This document shows positions 28,954-38,250 of a DNA stretch of 64,000 nucleotides, one piece after another. The notes under the pieces were generated by a model. The model saw nothing but the letters and a program-made list of their open reading frames with translations. It was not told where the DNA came from and made no database searches. Each line of letters starts with the position of its first letter. The stretch's first letter is position 1. The DNA is taken from contig NZ_JAEUAK010000001.1 in the NCBI RefSeq assembly GCF_019511345.1, positions 310,001 through 374,000 on the forward strand, given 5' to 3'. The stretch is from Rhizobium mesosinicum (lineage in GTDB: Bacteria; Pseudomonadota; Alphaproteobacteria; Rhizobiales; Rhizobiaceae). A program made the translations under genes and the position numbers.

Positions 28954-28998
28954 TTCGCTGCTCCAAATTGTGGCCCCCCTGGCTCACGCGTCCCCGGC

Positions 28999-29014
28999 CT
29001 ATACTCGGGTATAG
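28999..29014. promoter_or_regulatory. Palindromic operator CTATACTCGGGTATAG (copy 2)
   Basis: This 16-base palindrome, near-perfect, ends 46 bases upstream of the cyclase start. It matches the copy at 23612-23627. Position and shared symmetry suggest co-regulation of the cyclase with the membrane-kinase operon. Confidence 0.6.
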
Positions 29015-29087
29015 CTGTGCTTCGGGGGTGTGCGAGTATTACCTCTCTCGCTGCCGCCCATCCCTAGCTCGGGCGGCACTCAGGGCG

Positions 29088-29117
29088 TCGGGCCTGCCAT
29101 CAGCCGGGCAGGCCCGA
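29088..29117 (-). terminator. Hairpin after the flavin disulfide reductase gene
   Basis: Eleven-base perfect arms TCGGGCCTGCC and GGCAGGCCCGA with an eight-base loop lie 16 bases past the reductase stop on the minus strand. No T-run follows. Confidence 0.6.
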
Positions 29118-29132
29118 TACAACCTATTCGGA

Positions 29133-30515
29133 TTAGCTGGAGGCACTAACGTTGGCGAAGAGCATTCCCAAGCCTTCCGAAATGGTAGGATGAGCGAGGA
29201 TCGCGTCGCGCAGGACCGGATAGGGAAGCCCTCCGAGCATCGCCATCTGAACGACGGACATCACTTCGCCCGCGTTGACGCCGAGCATGCTGAAACCGAA
29301 GATCTCGTCGGTGTCGGCCGAGACGATCGCCTTCATAAAACCTTGCCGTTTCGACATCGTCCGGGCGCGCGGGATTACGTCCATGGCGAGCTTAGCGACC
29401 CGGTACTCCAGCCCTTCCCGCTTCGCATCCTCTTCGTTGATCCCAACTCTCGCGAATTCGGGATCGATGAACACCACATAAGGAACGAGACGCCCATCCG
29501 TAGAGCGGAAGCCTTCTTCAAGGCTGCTCTTGACGACGCGGTAGTCGTCCAGCGACGCGTGCGTGAACATTGGGCTGCCTGCTACCTCGCCCATAGCCCA
29601 TACGCCTTCCGCCGAGGTCCGTAGCTGATCGTCGACTTTGATAAAGCCACGTTCGTCTACGTCGATGCCTGCCAAATCCAATCCTATCCCGGCAGTTCGC
29701 GGGGTTCGCCCGGCAGCTACCAGCAGATGCGAGCCTTCGAATTCCCCCCCGTCGCCTGTTTTCACGACTACGCGCTGACCGGATGTCCCCTGTACCGTCA
29801 AATCCTTGCAATCAAGAGCGACGCAAATGCCTTCATTCTGAAGTACGTCTGTGATGCCCTTCGATGCGTCGAGGTCTTCGCGGGGCGCTAGCCTCGAGCC
29901 ACGCTCGATAATGGTCACGTCCGCACCCAACCGGCGAAACGCCTGACTCATTTCCATGCCGATGTAACCGCCGCCCAATACGAGGAGCCGCGTCGGCAGA
30001 TCGCCTAGTCGCAACGCCTCCTTGTGGGTTAGCGGCTGCGCCTCCTTCAACCCCGGTATCTCCGGTATCGTCGCTACGGTTCCGAGATTGATGAAGATCT
30101 GCGGAGCAGAGAGGCGGCGAATCGAGCCGCTTGCAACAACTTCGATTGTCTTGGGCGCGATGAATTTCCCAAAGCCGAGAACCAGATGTAATCCGCTCGC
30201 GTCGAAACCGGCCTGGTTTGTCGCAACCATTTCCGCCACGACCTTCGCAGTGCGGTCGCGAACGGCGGGGAGGTCTGTACGGACATTCTCGATGATCGTT
30301 CCGAAAGCCGAAGTAGTCCGTGCCTCATAGGCGACTTCCGCGCTTCGGATCAGCGTCTTACTGGGAATGCAGGCCACATTGATACACGAGCCGCCAATCA
30401 TCCCCTCCTCGACGACCGCGACCCGCCTGCCCGCTCTGGCTTTTTCCATCGCGAGCGTCTTCCCGGCTTTACCGCCACCGAAGACAATCATGTCAAACGT
30501 TTCGATATCAGTCAT
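29133..30515 (-). CDS. Pyridine nucleotide-disulfide oxidoreductase (mercuric reductase / RclA-like)
   Basis: The 460-residue flavoenzyme has an FAD-binding GGGKAGKTLAMEKA motif, the redox-active pair in GGSCINVACIPSK, an NAD(P)H-binding LVLGGGYIGMEMSQAFRR, and the C-terminal His-Glu dyad in HPTISEGLG. It lacks the N-terminal metal-binding domain and C-terminal vicinal cysteines of true mercuric reductase, so it fits the RclA-like or soluble disulfide reductase group. The role is probably oxidative or reactive-chlorine stress defence. It appears to be a single-gene unit. Confidence 0.9.
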   Translation of the reverse strand: MTDIETFDMIVFGGGKAGKTLAMEKARAGRRVAVVEEGMIGGSCINVACIPSKTLIRSAEVAYEARTTSAFGTIIENVRTDLPAVRDRTAKVVAEMVATNQAGFDASGLHLVLGFGKFIAPKTIEVVASGSIRRLSAPQIFINLGTVATIPEIPGLKEAQPLTHKEALRLGDLPTRLLVLGGGYIGMEMSQAFRRLGADVTIIERGSRLAPREDLDASKGITDVLQNEGICVALDCKDLTVQGTSGQRVVVKTGDGGEFEGSHLLVAAGRTPRTAGIGLDLAGIDVDERGFIKVDDQLRTSAEGVWAMGEVAGSPMFTHASLDDYRVVKSSLEEGFRSTDGRLVPYVVFIDPEFARVGINEEDAKREGLEYRVAKLAMDVIPRARTMSKRQGFMKAIVSADTDEIFGFSMLGVNAGEVMSVVQMAMLGGLPYPVLRDAILAHPTISEGLGMLFANVSASS

Positions 30516-30630
30516 AACGGCTCCATGTCACAGACTACGTGAAGCCAATCATCATAGGGCGGCTGGGATAGTATTGAACGACCTCGCAATCCTTTGACGC
30601 CGAGCCGTGCGCTGCTGTTGATTTCGTGAA

Positions 30631-31653
30631 TTAGAACGCGTCGCGGTAGGCAAAGAGGCCGGGCGTCCCGCCGGTCATCAAGAAGAGAACATTGCTGCCT
30701 GGGGAAACAATGCCGGACTTGATATCTGTCAGAAGACCTGCGAACGCCTTGCCTCCGTAGACAGGGTCAAGCAGCAGACCCTCCTGTCTGGCCATCAATC
30801 GAACCGCGTCCACCATTGCCCTTGTTGGAATGCCGTATCCGTCACCAAAATGTGCATCCGAGAGATTAACCTCATTCGCCGTTAGCGCGGCCGGCCTGTG
30901 CAGGAGCTCGAGCGTTGCGTTCACCTTTGAAACTGTGTCGGCAATCGCCTTTTCTGCATTGCCGAGAACCGAATGGGCACGCACCGATTTTGGATCCTGG
31001 TCCAGCAGTATGGCACCAGCAAGCAAACCGGCATGCGTGCCGCCGCTCCCGTTCGGCAAGATTGTAAGATCGAACTCAACGCCGAGGTCTCGCGATTGCC
31101 GATGAATTTCGAATGCACATCTCGCGTAGCCAAGGCAACCCACAGGAGTCGACCCACCGAGCGTCGCGACAAATGCTTTTCTCTTAATCGCAGCAAGTTC
31201 AGCGACGCGCTTCTCGATGAACTCAATAGTGTTCGCTCCCTCCGGCAACGCATGAACCGTCGCACCGAAGAGCTCATCAAGCATCACGTTCCCGCTACGC
31301 TGGTATGCTTCCGAGTTATTGGGCACCATTTGCGTCAGAACCAGCTCGCAGGACAATCCACGGCGCGCCGAAGCTGCGGCTGCAAGTCGGGCAAAGTTCG
31401 ACTGGACACCGCCAACGGCAATAATGGTATCGCAATTTTCGTTGGTGGCTTGTCCAAGTAGGAATTCGAGCTTTCTTAGCTTGTTACCACCACCGCCAAG
31501 CGTCATGTGATCGTCACGCTTCGCCCAGATCCGCGTTCCTCTTAAATCAGCTCCTAAGGCGTCTTCAATTCGAAAGAGGCGTTCAATTGGAGTCGCGTGC
31601 TCCATTAGCGTAACGCGGGGAAATATGTCGAAGGGATTACCCGAAGTTGGCAT
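30631..31653 (-). CDS. PLP-dependent D-cysteine desulfhydrase / ACC deaminase family enzyme
   Basis: The 340-residue protein has the PLP lysine in GGGGNKLRKLEFLLG, a phosphate-binding LPNGSGGTHAGL loop and the C-terminal FLMTGGTPGLFAY, all typical of the family of D-cysteine desulfhydrase, ACC deaminase and L-cysteate sulfo-lyase (CuyA). The residues that separate these activities cannot be judged by eye, so the substrate is left open. No sulfonate or ethylene-related genes flank it. The start ATG is at 31653. Confidence 0.88.
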   Translation of the reverse strand: MPTSGNPFDIFPRVTLMEHATPIERLFRIEDALGADLRGTRIWAKRDDHMTLGGGGNKLRKLEFLLGQATNENCDTIIAVGGVQSNFARLAAAASARRGLSCELVLTQMVPNNSEAYQRSGNVMLDELFGATVHALPEGANTIEFIEKRVAELAAIKRKAFVATLGGSTPVGCLGYARCAFEIHRQSRDLGVEFDLTILPNGSGGTHAGLLAGAILLDQDPKSVRAHSVLGNAEKAIADTVSKVNATLELLHRPAALTANEVNLSDAHFGDGYGIPTRAMVDAVRLMARQEGLLLDPVYGGKAFAGLLTDIKSGIVSPGSNVLFLMTGGTPGLFAYRDAF

Positions 31654-31882
31654 GGCGAAACCCGTTAATTCGAAAGCAGTTGCTGTCGGTGGTTGTGGGC
31701 TTAAAGTATAGAACGCCGCGTTATCTTTTTGTATTTTTCGCCGTAAATTCTGGGTCTTGATCCCTCATCGCTGCTGGTCTCTCCCCTAATTATGAGGGGT
31801 CGCTTTAATAAACGCTATAATATTCATAGTTGCATAACTGTTGCGACTTACGGTCCGGCCGACGACAGCGGGAGACCGGCGC

Positions 31883-33982
31883 ATGGGTCAGAAAATGGCG
31901 AATGATCAAGTCGATGATCTGGACATTCAGGAGGAGCTACGAGGATGGAAGCAGCGATACATCGAGCTTCAGCAGCGTTATGAATGGCTTGAAGCCATGA
32001 TCAACCACGTGCCTGATTACATATATGCGAAAGACCGAGAGGGTCGCTTTCTTTTCGCGAACGATGCCATTGTGGTGAACAATGGGTTTGCTCATGTCGA
32101 TGACCTAATCGGCCTTACCGACGCGGATATCCACCCTAGTTCGACCGCCGAGGAAATTGCACTTGTGGAGCGCAGGGTGATCGAGACTGGTGAGCCCGAT
32201 CTCGGGGTAGAGGAACGTCGCCTCAAGGGCGATGGTTGGCTCATGATGTCTCGCGTTCCACTGCGAAACCCCGACGGCGCGACAATCGGGGTTGTTGGTG
32301 CTTCCCGCGACATCACCGCGCGCAAACGGGCGGAAGCGCTCATGAACGCACAGTCGAAATTGCTGCATCAGGTAGCTCGAGGCGTCGATCTTGACGGTTT
32401 CCTTGCGGATGCAAGCGCCTCGCTCGACGAATTGGTCGGTCTTGGACAGGTAGTAATCATCCTCGATACCGGGGCCGATCCCGCTTCCGCGCCAGCGCGA
32501 GAATTTCCGATAAATTCACGAGATGGGCGAAGGCATGGCAACTTGATCGCACCGAATGGGATCCCGAATGAGCCGAACGTGGAGGAATTCCTCGAAGGAG
32601 TCGCCCAGACGATAGGAATCGCGATCGACCGCGACCGGGATGTGGCCAAAATAGCGTTCCTCGCAGAGCACGATGCTCTCACCGGGCTGCCGAACCGAGC
32701 AGTGCTCGATCGCAAGATAGAAGCGATGCTCCGGTCCTCGCCTTGGTCATCCGTCATTGTCGCCTTCGTCGACCTCGATAACTTCAAGCTTGTGAACGAC
32801 AGTCTTGGGCATGCCGCGGGCGATCAACTTCTGCAGGTGATTGCCAGGAGAATTTCCACTCAAATCGGAAGCGACGGAGTTGTTTCACGTATCGGCGGCG
32901 ACGAGTTCATCGTCGTCATGCAGGACGAGCCCGAGGTGGCGAGTGAAAAATTCCGCAGCATATTGGCAGCCACGGCCGAGCCATTGACTGTCGGCGGCGT
33001 CGAGATGCGGATCACCTGCAGCATCGGCGTTGCCTGTCGTGGGCTCCACGGGGAGACGGCATCCAAGCTGTTCGCAAACGCGGATATGGCGCTCTACAAG
33101 GTCAAGGAGCGCGGACGCAACGGTATGCAGATGTTCAGGTCTGAGATGGCGGACGAGGCTAGGGACAAGCTCGGCCGGATCGAGGAATTGCGTCGGGCGA
33201 TCGAACTTGAGGAATTCGTTGTCTACTACCAGCCGCAAACAAGCGTCGCGACGGGTCGGATAACGAGCGTCGAAGCCCTTGTGCGTTGGCAGCACCCCTA
33301 TCACGGATTGCTGGCTCCGGATCGCTTCATTCCTCTTGCCGAGGAAACCGGGCTTATCGTTGCCATCGGCGAGATCGTTTTAAGGAAGGCCTGTCGGCAG
33401 GCTATGGAATGGCAAAGGCGCGGGCTTCCACTCCGTGTTGCGGTAAACGTATCGGCCAGGCAATTTCTCGAGGCGACGCTAGTAGATCAGGTGGCATCGG
33501 TGCTCGCCGACACCGGGTTATCCGCGGAATGGCTCGAACTCGAAATTACCGAAAGCCTAATCATGCAAGACGCCAAGCGGGCGGTCGAGCGCATGCATGA
33601 GCTAAAAGTCCTGGGTATGAGTTTGTCTATCGACGATTTCGGCACGGGTTATTCCAGCCTGAGCACGCTCAAAAACTTTCCTATCTCCAGGCTCAAGATC
33701 GACCGTTCGTTCATAAGGGAGATTCCACATGATACGAGTGACATGGCGATCACGTCGGCGATAGTGTCGCTCGGAAGAATTCTCGGATTGGAGATCGTCG
33801 CCGAGGGAGTGGAGACCAACGAGCAGGCCGAATTTCTCGCACAATCCGGATGCGACATTTTCCAAGGATATCTCATCTCACGCCCACTCCACGCAGCAGG
33901 CTTGGATGCACTATTCGCAGCACATTCATCTTCGACACTGCACGCGCCGTACGGGCACCCCATTAGCCGCGACGCGGCTTAG
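31883..33982 (+). CDS. PAS-GGDEF-EAL cyclic-di-GMP signalling protein
   Basis: The ATG at 31883 with an upstream GGGAG is chosen over a TTG at 31841. The product has 699 residues: a short coiled coil, a PAS domain (about 35-150), a GGDEF domain with HDALTGLPNRAVLDRKI and an intact RIGGDEFIVVM site, and an EAL domain with SVEALVRWQHP, plus ITESLIMQDAK and DDFGTGYSSL. Both catalytic motifs look intact, so it could make or break c-di-GMP according to the PAS signal. There are no membrane helices. It stands alone and converges on the fragment at 33979-34152. Confidence 0.94.
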   Translation: MGQKMANDQVDDLDIQEELRGWKQRYIELQQRYEWLEAMINHVPDYIYAKDREGRFLFANDAIVVNNGFAHVDDLIGLTDADIHPSSTAEEIALVERRVIETGEPDLGVEERRLKGDGWLMMSRVPLRNPDGATIGVVGASRDITARKRAEALMNAQSKLLHQVARGVDLDGFLADASASLDELVGLGQVVIILDTGADPASAPAREFPINSRDGRRHGNLIAPNGIPNEPNVEEFLEGVAQTIGIAIDRDRDVAKIAFLAEHDALTGLPNRAVLDRKIEAMLRSSPWSSVIVAFVDLDNFKLVNDSLGHAAGDQLLQVIARRISTQIGSDGVVSRIGGDEFIVVMQDEPEVASEKFRSILAATAEPLTVGGVEMRITCSIGVACRGLHGETASKLFANADMALYKVKERGRNGMQMFRSEMADEARDKLGRIEELRRAIELEEFVVYYQPQTSVATGRITSVEALVRWQHPYHGLLAPDRFIPLAEETGLIVAIGEIVLRKACRQAMEWQRRGLPLRVAVNVSARQFLEATLVDQVASVLADTGLSAEWLELEITESLIMQDAKRAVERMHELKVLGMSLSIDDFGTGYSSLSTLKNFPISRLKIDRSFIREIPHDTSDMAITSAIVSLGRILGLEIVAEGVETNEQAEFLAQSGCDIFQGYLISRPLHAAGLDALFAAHSSSTLHAPYGHPISRDAA

Positions 33983-34152
33983 CCGTCAATGTCAATAACT
34001 ACGCGGCCCATCATCCACTGAATCAAGCCACTGCTGTTCGCCAGACTATCGGAGCGGGCGTCGTCGAGCTTGCGAATGCTATTGAGGAAATCCATTGCTG
34101 GATCATCGCCGAGAAAAACCGGTTCCAATGATGAGAGCACTTTTGGTTTCAT
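33979..34152 (-). pseudogene. Truncated CGNR/ABATE-domain regulator fragment
   Basis: From an ATG at 34152 the frame reads 57 residues (MKPKVLSSLEPVFLGDDPAM, DFLNSIRKL, SGLIQWM), matching the start of the ABATE domain of CGNR-type regulators (hydrophobic-ggdlALDFvNT-like, then a tryptophan). It then hits a stop. The C-terminal CGNR zinc finger, which needs about 130 further residues, is missing. The frame ends exactly at the stop of the GGDEF-EAL gene, so an ancient deletion probably joined the two. Confidence 0.55.
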
Positions 34153-34421
34153 TTTAAGTCCTTCCAAGAAAGCTTCGTCTCCTCGGAAGATCCAGCTTCC
34201 GCCCGTCTGTTCAGTCGCGGTGAACCAATTTCCAGCGGCGTGAGGCGGAGTAGTGCGCATGTTGTAACCGCATTAAGCCGGTCAAGATTGTTCGTTTCCG
34301 CGTTTTATTGACAGTCCGTAACCCAGCCAGTGTCTGCGGCGAGGCTTTTTGAGGGCTCGCGATCCCCATATAGACAACCATCAGAAAACTGCTTGACCGC
34401 GGTGGTGCAGCGAGTGGGGAC

Positions 34422-35123
34422 ATGCGACAGAGTAGCCGTTCGAAATTAGATAACGAGAGGGACAAGCAAAGCAGCATAAGGGTGTTCGAGCGCGAACTTT
34501 CCCTTATAATCGCGAGTTATGACCTCCAGTATTTTATGGCCGGTCACTTCCCCTCTTTAGGGCGACCCGGCTTCACCGAGAACCTGATCGCGACAAACTG
34601 GCCCTACGCGCTGCGAGCCAGATACGCAGAAACCGACATCTATGCTCAGAGCAAAATCGTCGCGTCGCTAAGAAAATCGATCGTTCCTGTGCAGCACGAT
34701 CTATTGCACGCGAAAGTGGACGATGAGCAACTCGGGTCCACGGTCTGCGATATGTTCTGCGGCAGAGGCTTCCGCAGAACGGTCGGCCTGTCACTCTACG
34801 ACGCAAACAGAGCTCAGTACCTCTTTGTCTTTTCGGGGCATAAACCAAGTATAACCGATGATCAAATTCGCGGAATTCTCCTCGACTCGCTGAGAGCGCT
34901 GGACAGATTGGGGGCTAGTTCCTCGCAGGCTGTGACGCTAACGCAGCGCGAGACTGAATGCCTGAAGTGGGCGGCTGCAGGAAAAAGCAGCGATGAAATC
35001 TCTGTCATACTTTCAATTTCGACGCACACGGTGAATGGCTATTTGAAATCCGCAGTCGCCAAACTGGATTGCGTTTCAAGAACGCATGCCGTGGCGGAAG
35101 CATCTAGGCTAAATCTCATTTGA
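34422..35123 (+). CDS. LuxR-family regulator with autoinducer-binding-like domain
   Basis: The 233-residue protein has an N-terminal domain of about 150 residues (LSLIIASYDLQYFMAGHFPS, NLIATNWPYAL, RARYAETDIYAQSK) with the layout of LuxR autoinducer-binding domains, and a C-terminal helix-turn-helix (LTQRETECLKWAAAGKSSDE and STHTVNGYLKSAVAKL). The segment after the first strands resembles the W-x-x-x-Y-x-x-x-D pattern of ligand binders. No luxI-type synthase is in the window, so it is a solo (orphan) regulator. The ligand is unknown. Confidence 0.85.
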   Translation: MRQSSRSKLDNERDKQSSIRVFERELSLIIASYDLQYFMAGHFPSLGRPGFTENLIATNWPYALRARYAETDIYAQSKIVASLRKSIVPVQHDLLHAKVDDEQLGSTVCDMFCGRGFRRTVGLSLYDANRAQYLFVFSGHKPSITDDQIRGILLDSLRALDRLGASSSQAVTLTQRETECLKWAAAGKSSDEISVILSISTHTVNGYLKSAVAKLDCVSRTHAVAEASRLNLI

Positions 35124-35294
35124 CGAGCGGCAACGAGATACGGGCCAATGCTTCGGCTTGAAGCCAGCGGGATACGCAGTTTCTACGAATAACTCACTGC
35201 CGGGTTTGGCTGTCGATAACGCGAAGGTCAAGAAAGCAACACAAACGGGCCACCAATCGTAATAAGCAGTGTTATCCTCGCGGCCGCCTTCCGA

Positions 35295-36497
35295 TCACTC
35301 ACCTGTAGCTTGGAGCGAGCTAATTGCGGCTCGACATAAGATATCAATGCCGATTGGCAGTGCGGCTTCGTCGACCCTGAATTTGGGGTGATGGAGGGGG
35401 AAAACGCTCCCGACCGCCTCATTGCGAATACCCAGTCGAAAATAAACGGAGGGCCTTTTGGCGCTGTAGAACGCGAAATCGTCTGCGGCCGTCCAGCCTG
35501 GCAACGGAAGAACATTCTCGGAGCCGATGATAGAGCCGGCGGCGTCGGCGAGAATTCTCGTCATTGCTGGATCGTTGATGACAGCTGGTTCGCCTGGTGT
35601 TAACTCAAACCGAACGATCGCCCGATGGGCCGCTGCGATTCCTTCAAGGATCTGCAGGATCCGTTCCGTCGCCATTTTCCGGGTGCTGTTATGCCCACTT
35701 CGGACTGTCCCCTTGATATGCACCGTGTCGGCGAGAACGTTGTATGCCCCGCCGCCCTGGATTCCAGTTATAGAAACCACCAGTGGGTCATATGGATCTA
35801 TTTCGCGGGAGACTATCTTCTGCAATTCGGAGACCATCGTACATGCAACGGCGATTGCATCGACGCCTTCCGAAGGCTTGGCGGCGTGCGCCGGTGAGCC
35901 GGAAACGGTGACGTCGAAGATATCGGAGGCTAGACTGTAGGGACCCGCCGCCACTCCCATCTTTCCGGTCGGTGTGTAGGGGTCGACATGGATGCCGATG
36001 GCATTGTCAATATCGTCAAGCAGCCCCTCTTCGATCACGCGGCGTCCACCGAGAGGTTCCGCTTCTTCCGCGGGCTGAAAGATCAGTCTCACAACCCCGG
36101 CGAAGGAATCCCGGATGGAATGCAGGTGCATCGCCGCGCCAAATACCATGGCCGCATGGGCATCGTGCCCACACGCATGCATCACGCCATCGTTCTGCGA
36201 CGAGAACTCGACACCAGAGGTTTCCACTATCGGCAGAGCATCGATGTCCGCCCGAATCGCGACCTTGCGATTGGAATTGGCCGCAGCCCCGACGATGTCG
36301 ACGGCCAGACCAAACCCCGCGACTTCGCGGACATCTTCGATTCCATTCTCGAGCAAGAGCGATTTTAGGTAGCGTTGCGTCCCGCGTTCCTCGTTGGACA
36401 ACTCCGGATTCCGATGAAGGTACCTGCGGACATCGACAACTCGCTGCGCGAGCGAGGTGTTGATCCTTTGAACCTCTCCCCCATCACTCCTTGACAT
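35295..36497 (-). CDS. M20-family amidohydrolase (aminoacylase-like)
   Basis: From the ATG at 36497 the product has 400 residues; the longer frame from 36530 has no ribosome site. It shows the M20D metal and catalytic motifs: VAIRADIDALPI, MHACGHDAHAAMVFGAA, LIFQPAEEAEPLGG, and ADDFAFYSAKRPSVYFRLG near the end. Members remove acyl groups from N-acyl amino acids (hippurate hydrolase and IAA-amino-acid hydrolase type). It overlaps the end of the M24 gene by 14 bases and is clearly co-transcribed. It may finish a degradation step begun by the M24 enzyme. Confidence 0.9.
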   Translation of the reverse strand: MSRSDGGEVQRINTSLAQRVVDVRRYLHRNPELSNEERGTQRYLKSLLLENGIEDVREVAGFGLAVDIVGAAANSNRKVAIRADIDALPIVETSGVEFSSQNDGVMHACGHDAHAAMVFGAAMHLHSIRDSFAGVVRLIFQPAEEAEPLGGRRVIEEGLLDDIDNAIGIHVDPYTPTGKMGVAAGPYSLASDIFDVTVSGSPAHAAKPSEGVDAIAVACTMVSELQKIVSREIDPYDPLVVSITGIQGGGAYNVLADTVHIKGTVRSGHNSTRKMATERILQILEGIAAAHRAIVRFELTPGEPAVINDPAMTRILADAAGSIIGSENVLPLPGWTAADDFAFYSAKRPSVYFRLGIRNEAVGSVFPLHHPKFRVDEAALPIGIDILCRAAISSLQATGE

Positions 36498-37662
36498 GGA
36501 TTTCCCTCGGGAAGTTCGTAAGCGTTTCACACCCCGTCTGGGTGACCAGGATAGTCTCGCTTACTTCGATGCCCCAGCCATCCATCCACATTCCCAGGAT
36601 AGAATGCACGACGTTGCCAGGTTGCAGGATCGTCTTGTCGCCGGGCCGCAGGCTGATCGTGTGTTCGCCCCAATCCGGCGGATACGCGACGCCGATCGAG
36701 TATCCAATCCGGGATTCCTTCTTGAGACCGTACTTGGCGATCACGGCTCTCCACGCACCCTCGACGTCTTCGGCGAGAACGCCTGGACGGATGCTATCCA
36801 ACACCGCGGACATGCCCTCGATCACCGCGTCCGATGTCGTCCTAACTTTCTCCGGCATTTTTCCGAGCTGGAGCGTTCTGGCGAGGCCGGCCGTATAGTG
36901 CCTGCAGGCTCCTGCAAGCTCGAGCGCGATCGTCTCGTTTTCCCCGAACCTGCGATCGCTCCACATGATGTGCGGTGCCGATGCGTTCTCGCCTCCGAGA
37001 ATGGTGGGTGGCAACGCGGTGATGTCACCCGCGAAACCGGGCTGCGAAGCGACCTGCGCTTTTTGAATGGCCGCAATCGCATCGCATTCGCGCACACCGG
37101 GAACGATGACGTCATAGGCCGCCTGGACCGCGGCCTCCGCGATTCGCGATGCCTTCCTAAGGTATTCGATTTCGGACGGTGATTTCACGCTTCGGATCCA
37201 ATTCACCAGAAGATCGGCATCCTGGAACTTCGCGTTTGGCAGTCCCGCGATTAAACGAGCGTGCGCTTTTGCGGAATAATAGTAGGCCTCAAGCTCGATG
37301 CCTATTGTCGCACTGCCCCAGCCGCGCTTTGCGATTTGCTCGGCGATCCAATCCATTGGATGGCGATCGGCTCGTTGGACGTAGTCTTCCGGGAAGCCGA
37401 TGATGTTCGTCGGAGCCATCCACGCGGTCAGGAGGCCGCCGGCGGCGTCCATCGCGCGGCCAATCCACAACGGCTCCTCATCGGCGAGCGGCACAATGAC
37501 GACTTGAGGTGTATAGAATGACCAGCCGTCGTAGCCCGTAATATAATGCTGGTTGGCAACATCGTTGACGATCAGAAGATCGTAATTCCGGCGCGCCATC
37601 TCCTTGCGGATGGCATCCAGCCTGCTCTTATACTCGGTTCGGGAAAACGGCAATTCGACCAT
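36484..37662 (-). CDS. M24-family hydrolase resembling ectoine hydrolase DoeA
   Basis: The ATG at 37662 has AGGA at eight bases; one at 37671 is possible. The 392-residue protein resembles ectoine hydrolase along its length: HYITGYDGWSFYTPQVVIV, RHPMDWIAEQIAKRGWG, LVNWIRSVKSPSEIEYLRKA, SRIGYSIGVAYPPDWGEHTI, and a C-terminal SETILVTQTGCETLTNFPRE. Ectoine hydrolase opens ectoine to N-acetyl-diaminobutyrate. The next gene is an M20 hydrolase rather than DoeB, so the pathway could be a variant ectoine-related one or act on another cyclic amide or peptide. Family placement is firm; substrate is not. Confidence 0.85.
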   Translation of the reverse strand: MVELPFSRTEYKSRLDAIRKEMARRNYDLLIVNDVANQHYITGYDGWSFYTPQVVIVPLADEEPLWIGRAMDAAGGLLTAWMAPTNIIGFPEDYVQRADRHPMDWIAEQIAKRGWGSATIGIELEAYYYSAKAHARLIAGLPNAKFQDADLLVNWIRSVKSPSEIEYLRKASRIAEAAVQAAYDVIVPGVRECDAIAAIQKAQVASQPGFAGDITALPPTILGGENASAPHIMWSDRRFGENETIALELAGACRHYTAGLARTLQLGKMPEKVRTTSDAVIEGMSAVLDSIRPGVLAEDVEGAWRAVIAKYGLKKESRIGYSIGVAYPPDWGEHTISLRPGDKTILQPGNVVHSILGMWMDGWGIEVSETILVTQTGCETLTNFPREIHVKE

Positions 37663-38250
37663 ATAAAACATCCTGGCTAAAGCAAAAACAACGCGAGGCC
37701 TGGTCTATTGGATTGAGGTCCAAAAGCTGGCCCAGGGGCGGACGACGGATAAAGGTGTGCTATCATAGAACCCGCTGGGGGCCCATCTTCCGGCACGTGA
37801 TGCGCAGGATTGTCCGCGGGGATTGTGATGCCGGCATATATGATCCCATGGTCGGTGCTTCGGCCGCGCTCTTGTTGCCGCTATTGCGCGAAGCAAGCAC
37901 CATAATAGGAACTGCGTTTTACCTGTCCCTGCAAATATGAGCGTTTCGGCGCTGGAATCCTGCAAAAGAACGCTCATTTTGCAGAATATCTGCACGTGAC
38001 ATCAGCGACGGTCTGTGCTCGTCACTTTCAACTGGACCTTGCCGAGGCTTCCTACGACGATCTAAAGGGGTCGTGGGCATCCCTTCCCTCCAAAACTCAA
38101 ACTTATTGCGATCAGGTCGCCCGCACGACGAAGGGGTCCTATACAATCCTCAAGGGATGCATAGACATGGAAGCCGACGTCGCTTCGAGCACGCCGGGAT
38201 TCAAATTTTAGGGCGCTCGTCCTCGACTTTTGCGCGCAAGACCCCCCGAG
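37663..38250. other. Intergenic region with a possible truncated small gene
   Basis: No complete gene is supported. The frame at 37996-38211, listed separately, is the only coding-like segment. The rest, including the overlapping short frames, has no ribosome sites or family resemblance. Confidence 0.4.
37996..38211 (+). pseudogene. Small rhizobial hypothetical protein, probably 5'-truncated
   Basis: Starting from a GTG, 71 codons read CARHFQLDLAEASYDDLKGS, then WASLPSKTQTYCDQV and TKGSYTILKGCIDMEAD. The tail resembles small Rhizobiales proteins that end in SYxxLxxCIxME followed by an FKY/FKF end. Those usually begin with a secretion signal, which is missing here. I read it as a 5'-truncated copy or a gene with an undetected start. 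Confidence 0.4.

Noticed and set aside
29133..30515. True mercuric reductase
   Set aside because: The N-terminal metal-binding domain and C-terminal vicinal cysteines are missing and no mer genes flank it.
36496..37182. Plus-strand frame opposite the DoeA-like gene
   Set aside because: The minus strand carries the M24 motifs; the plus frame is antisense.
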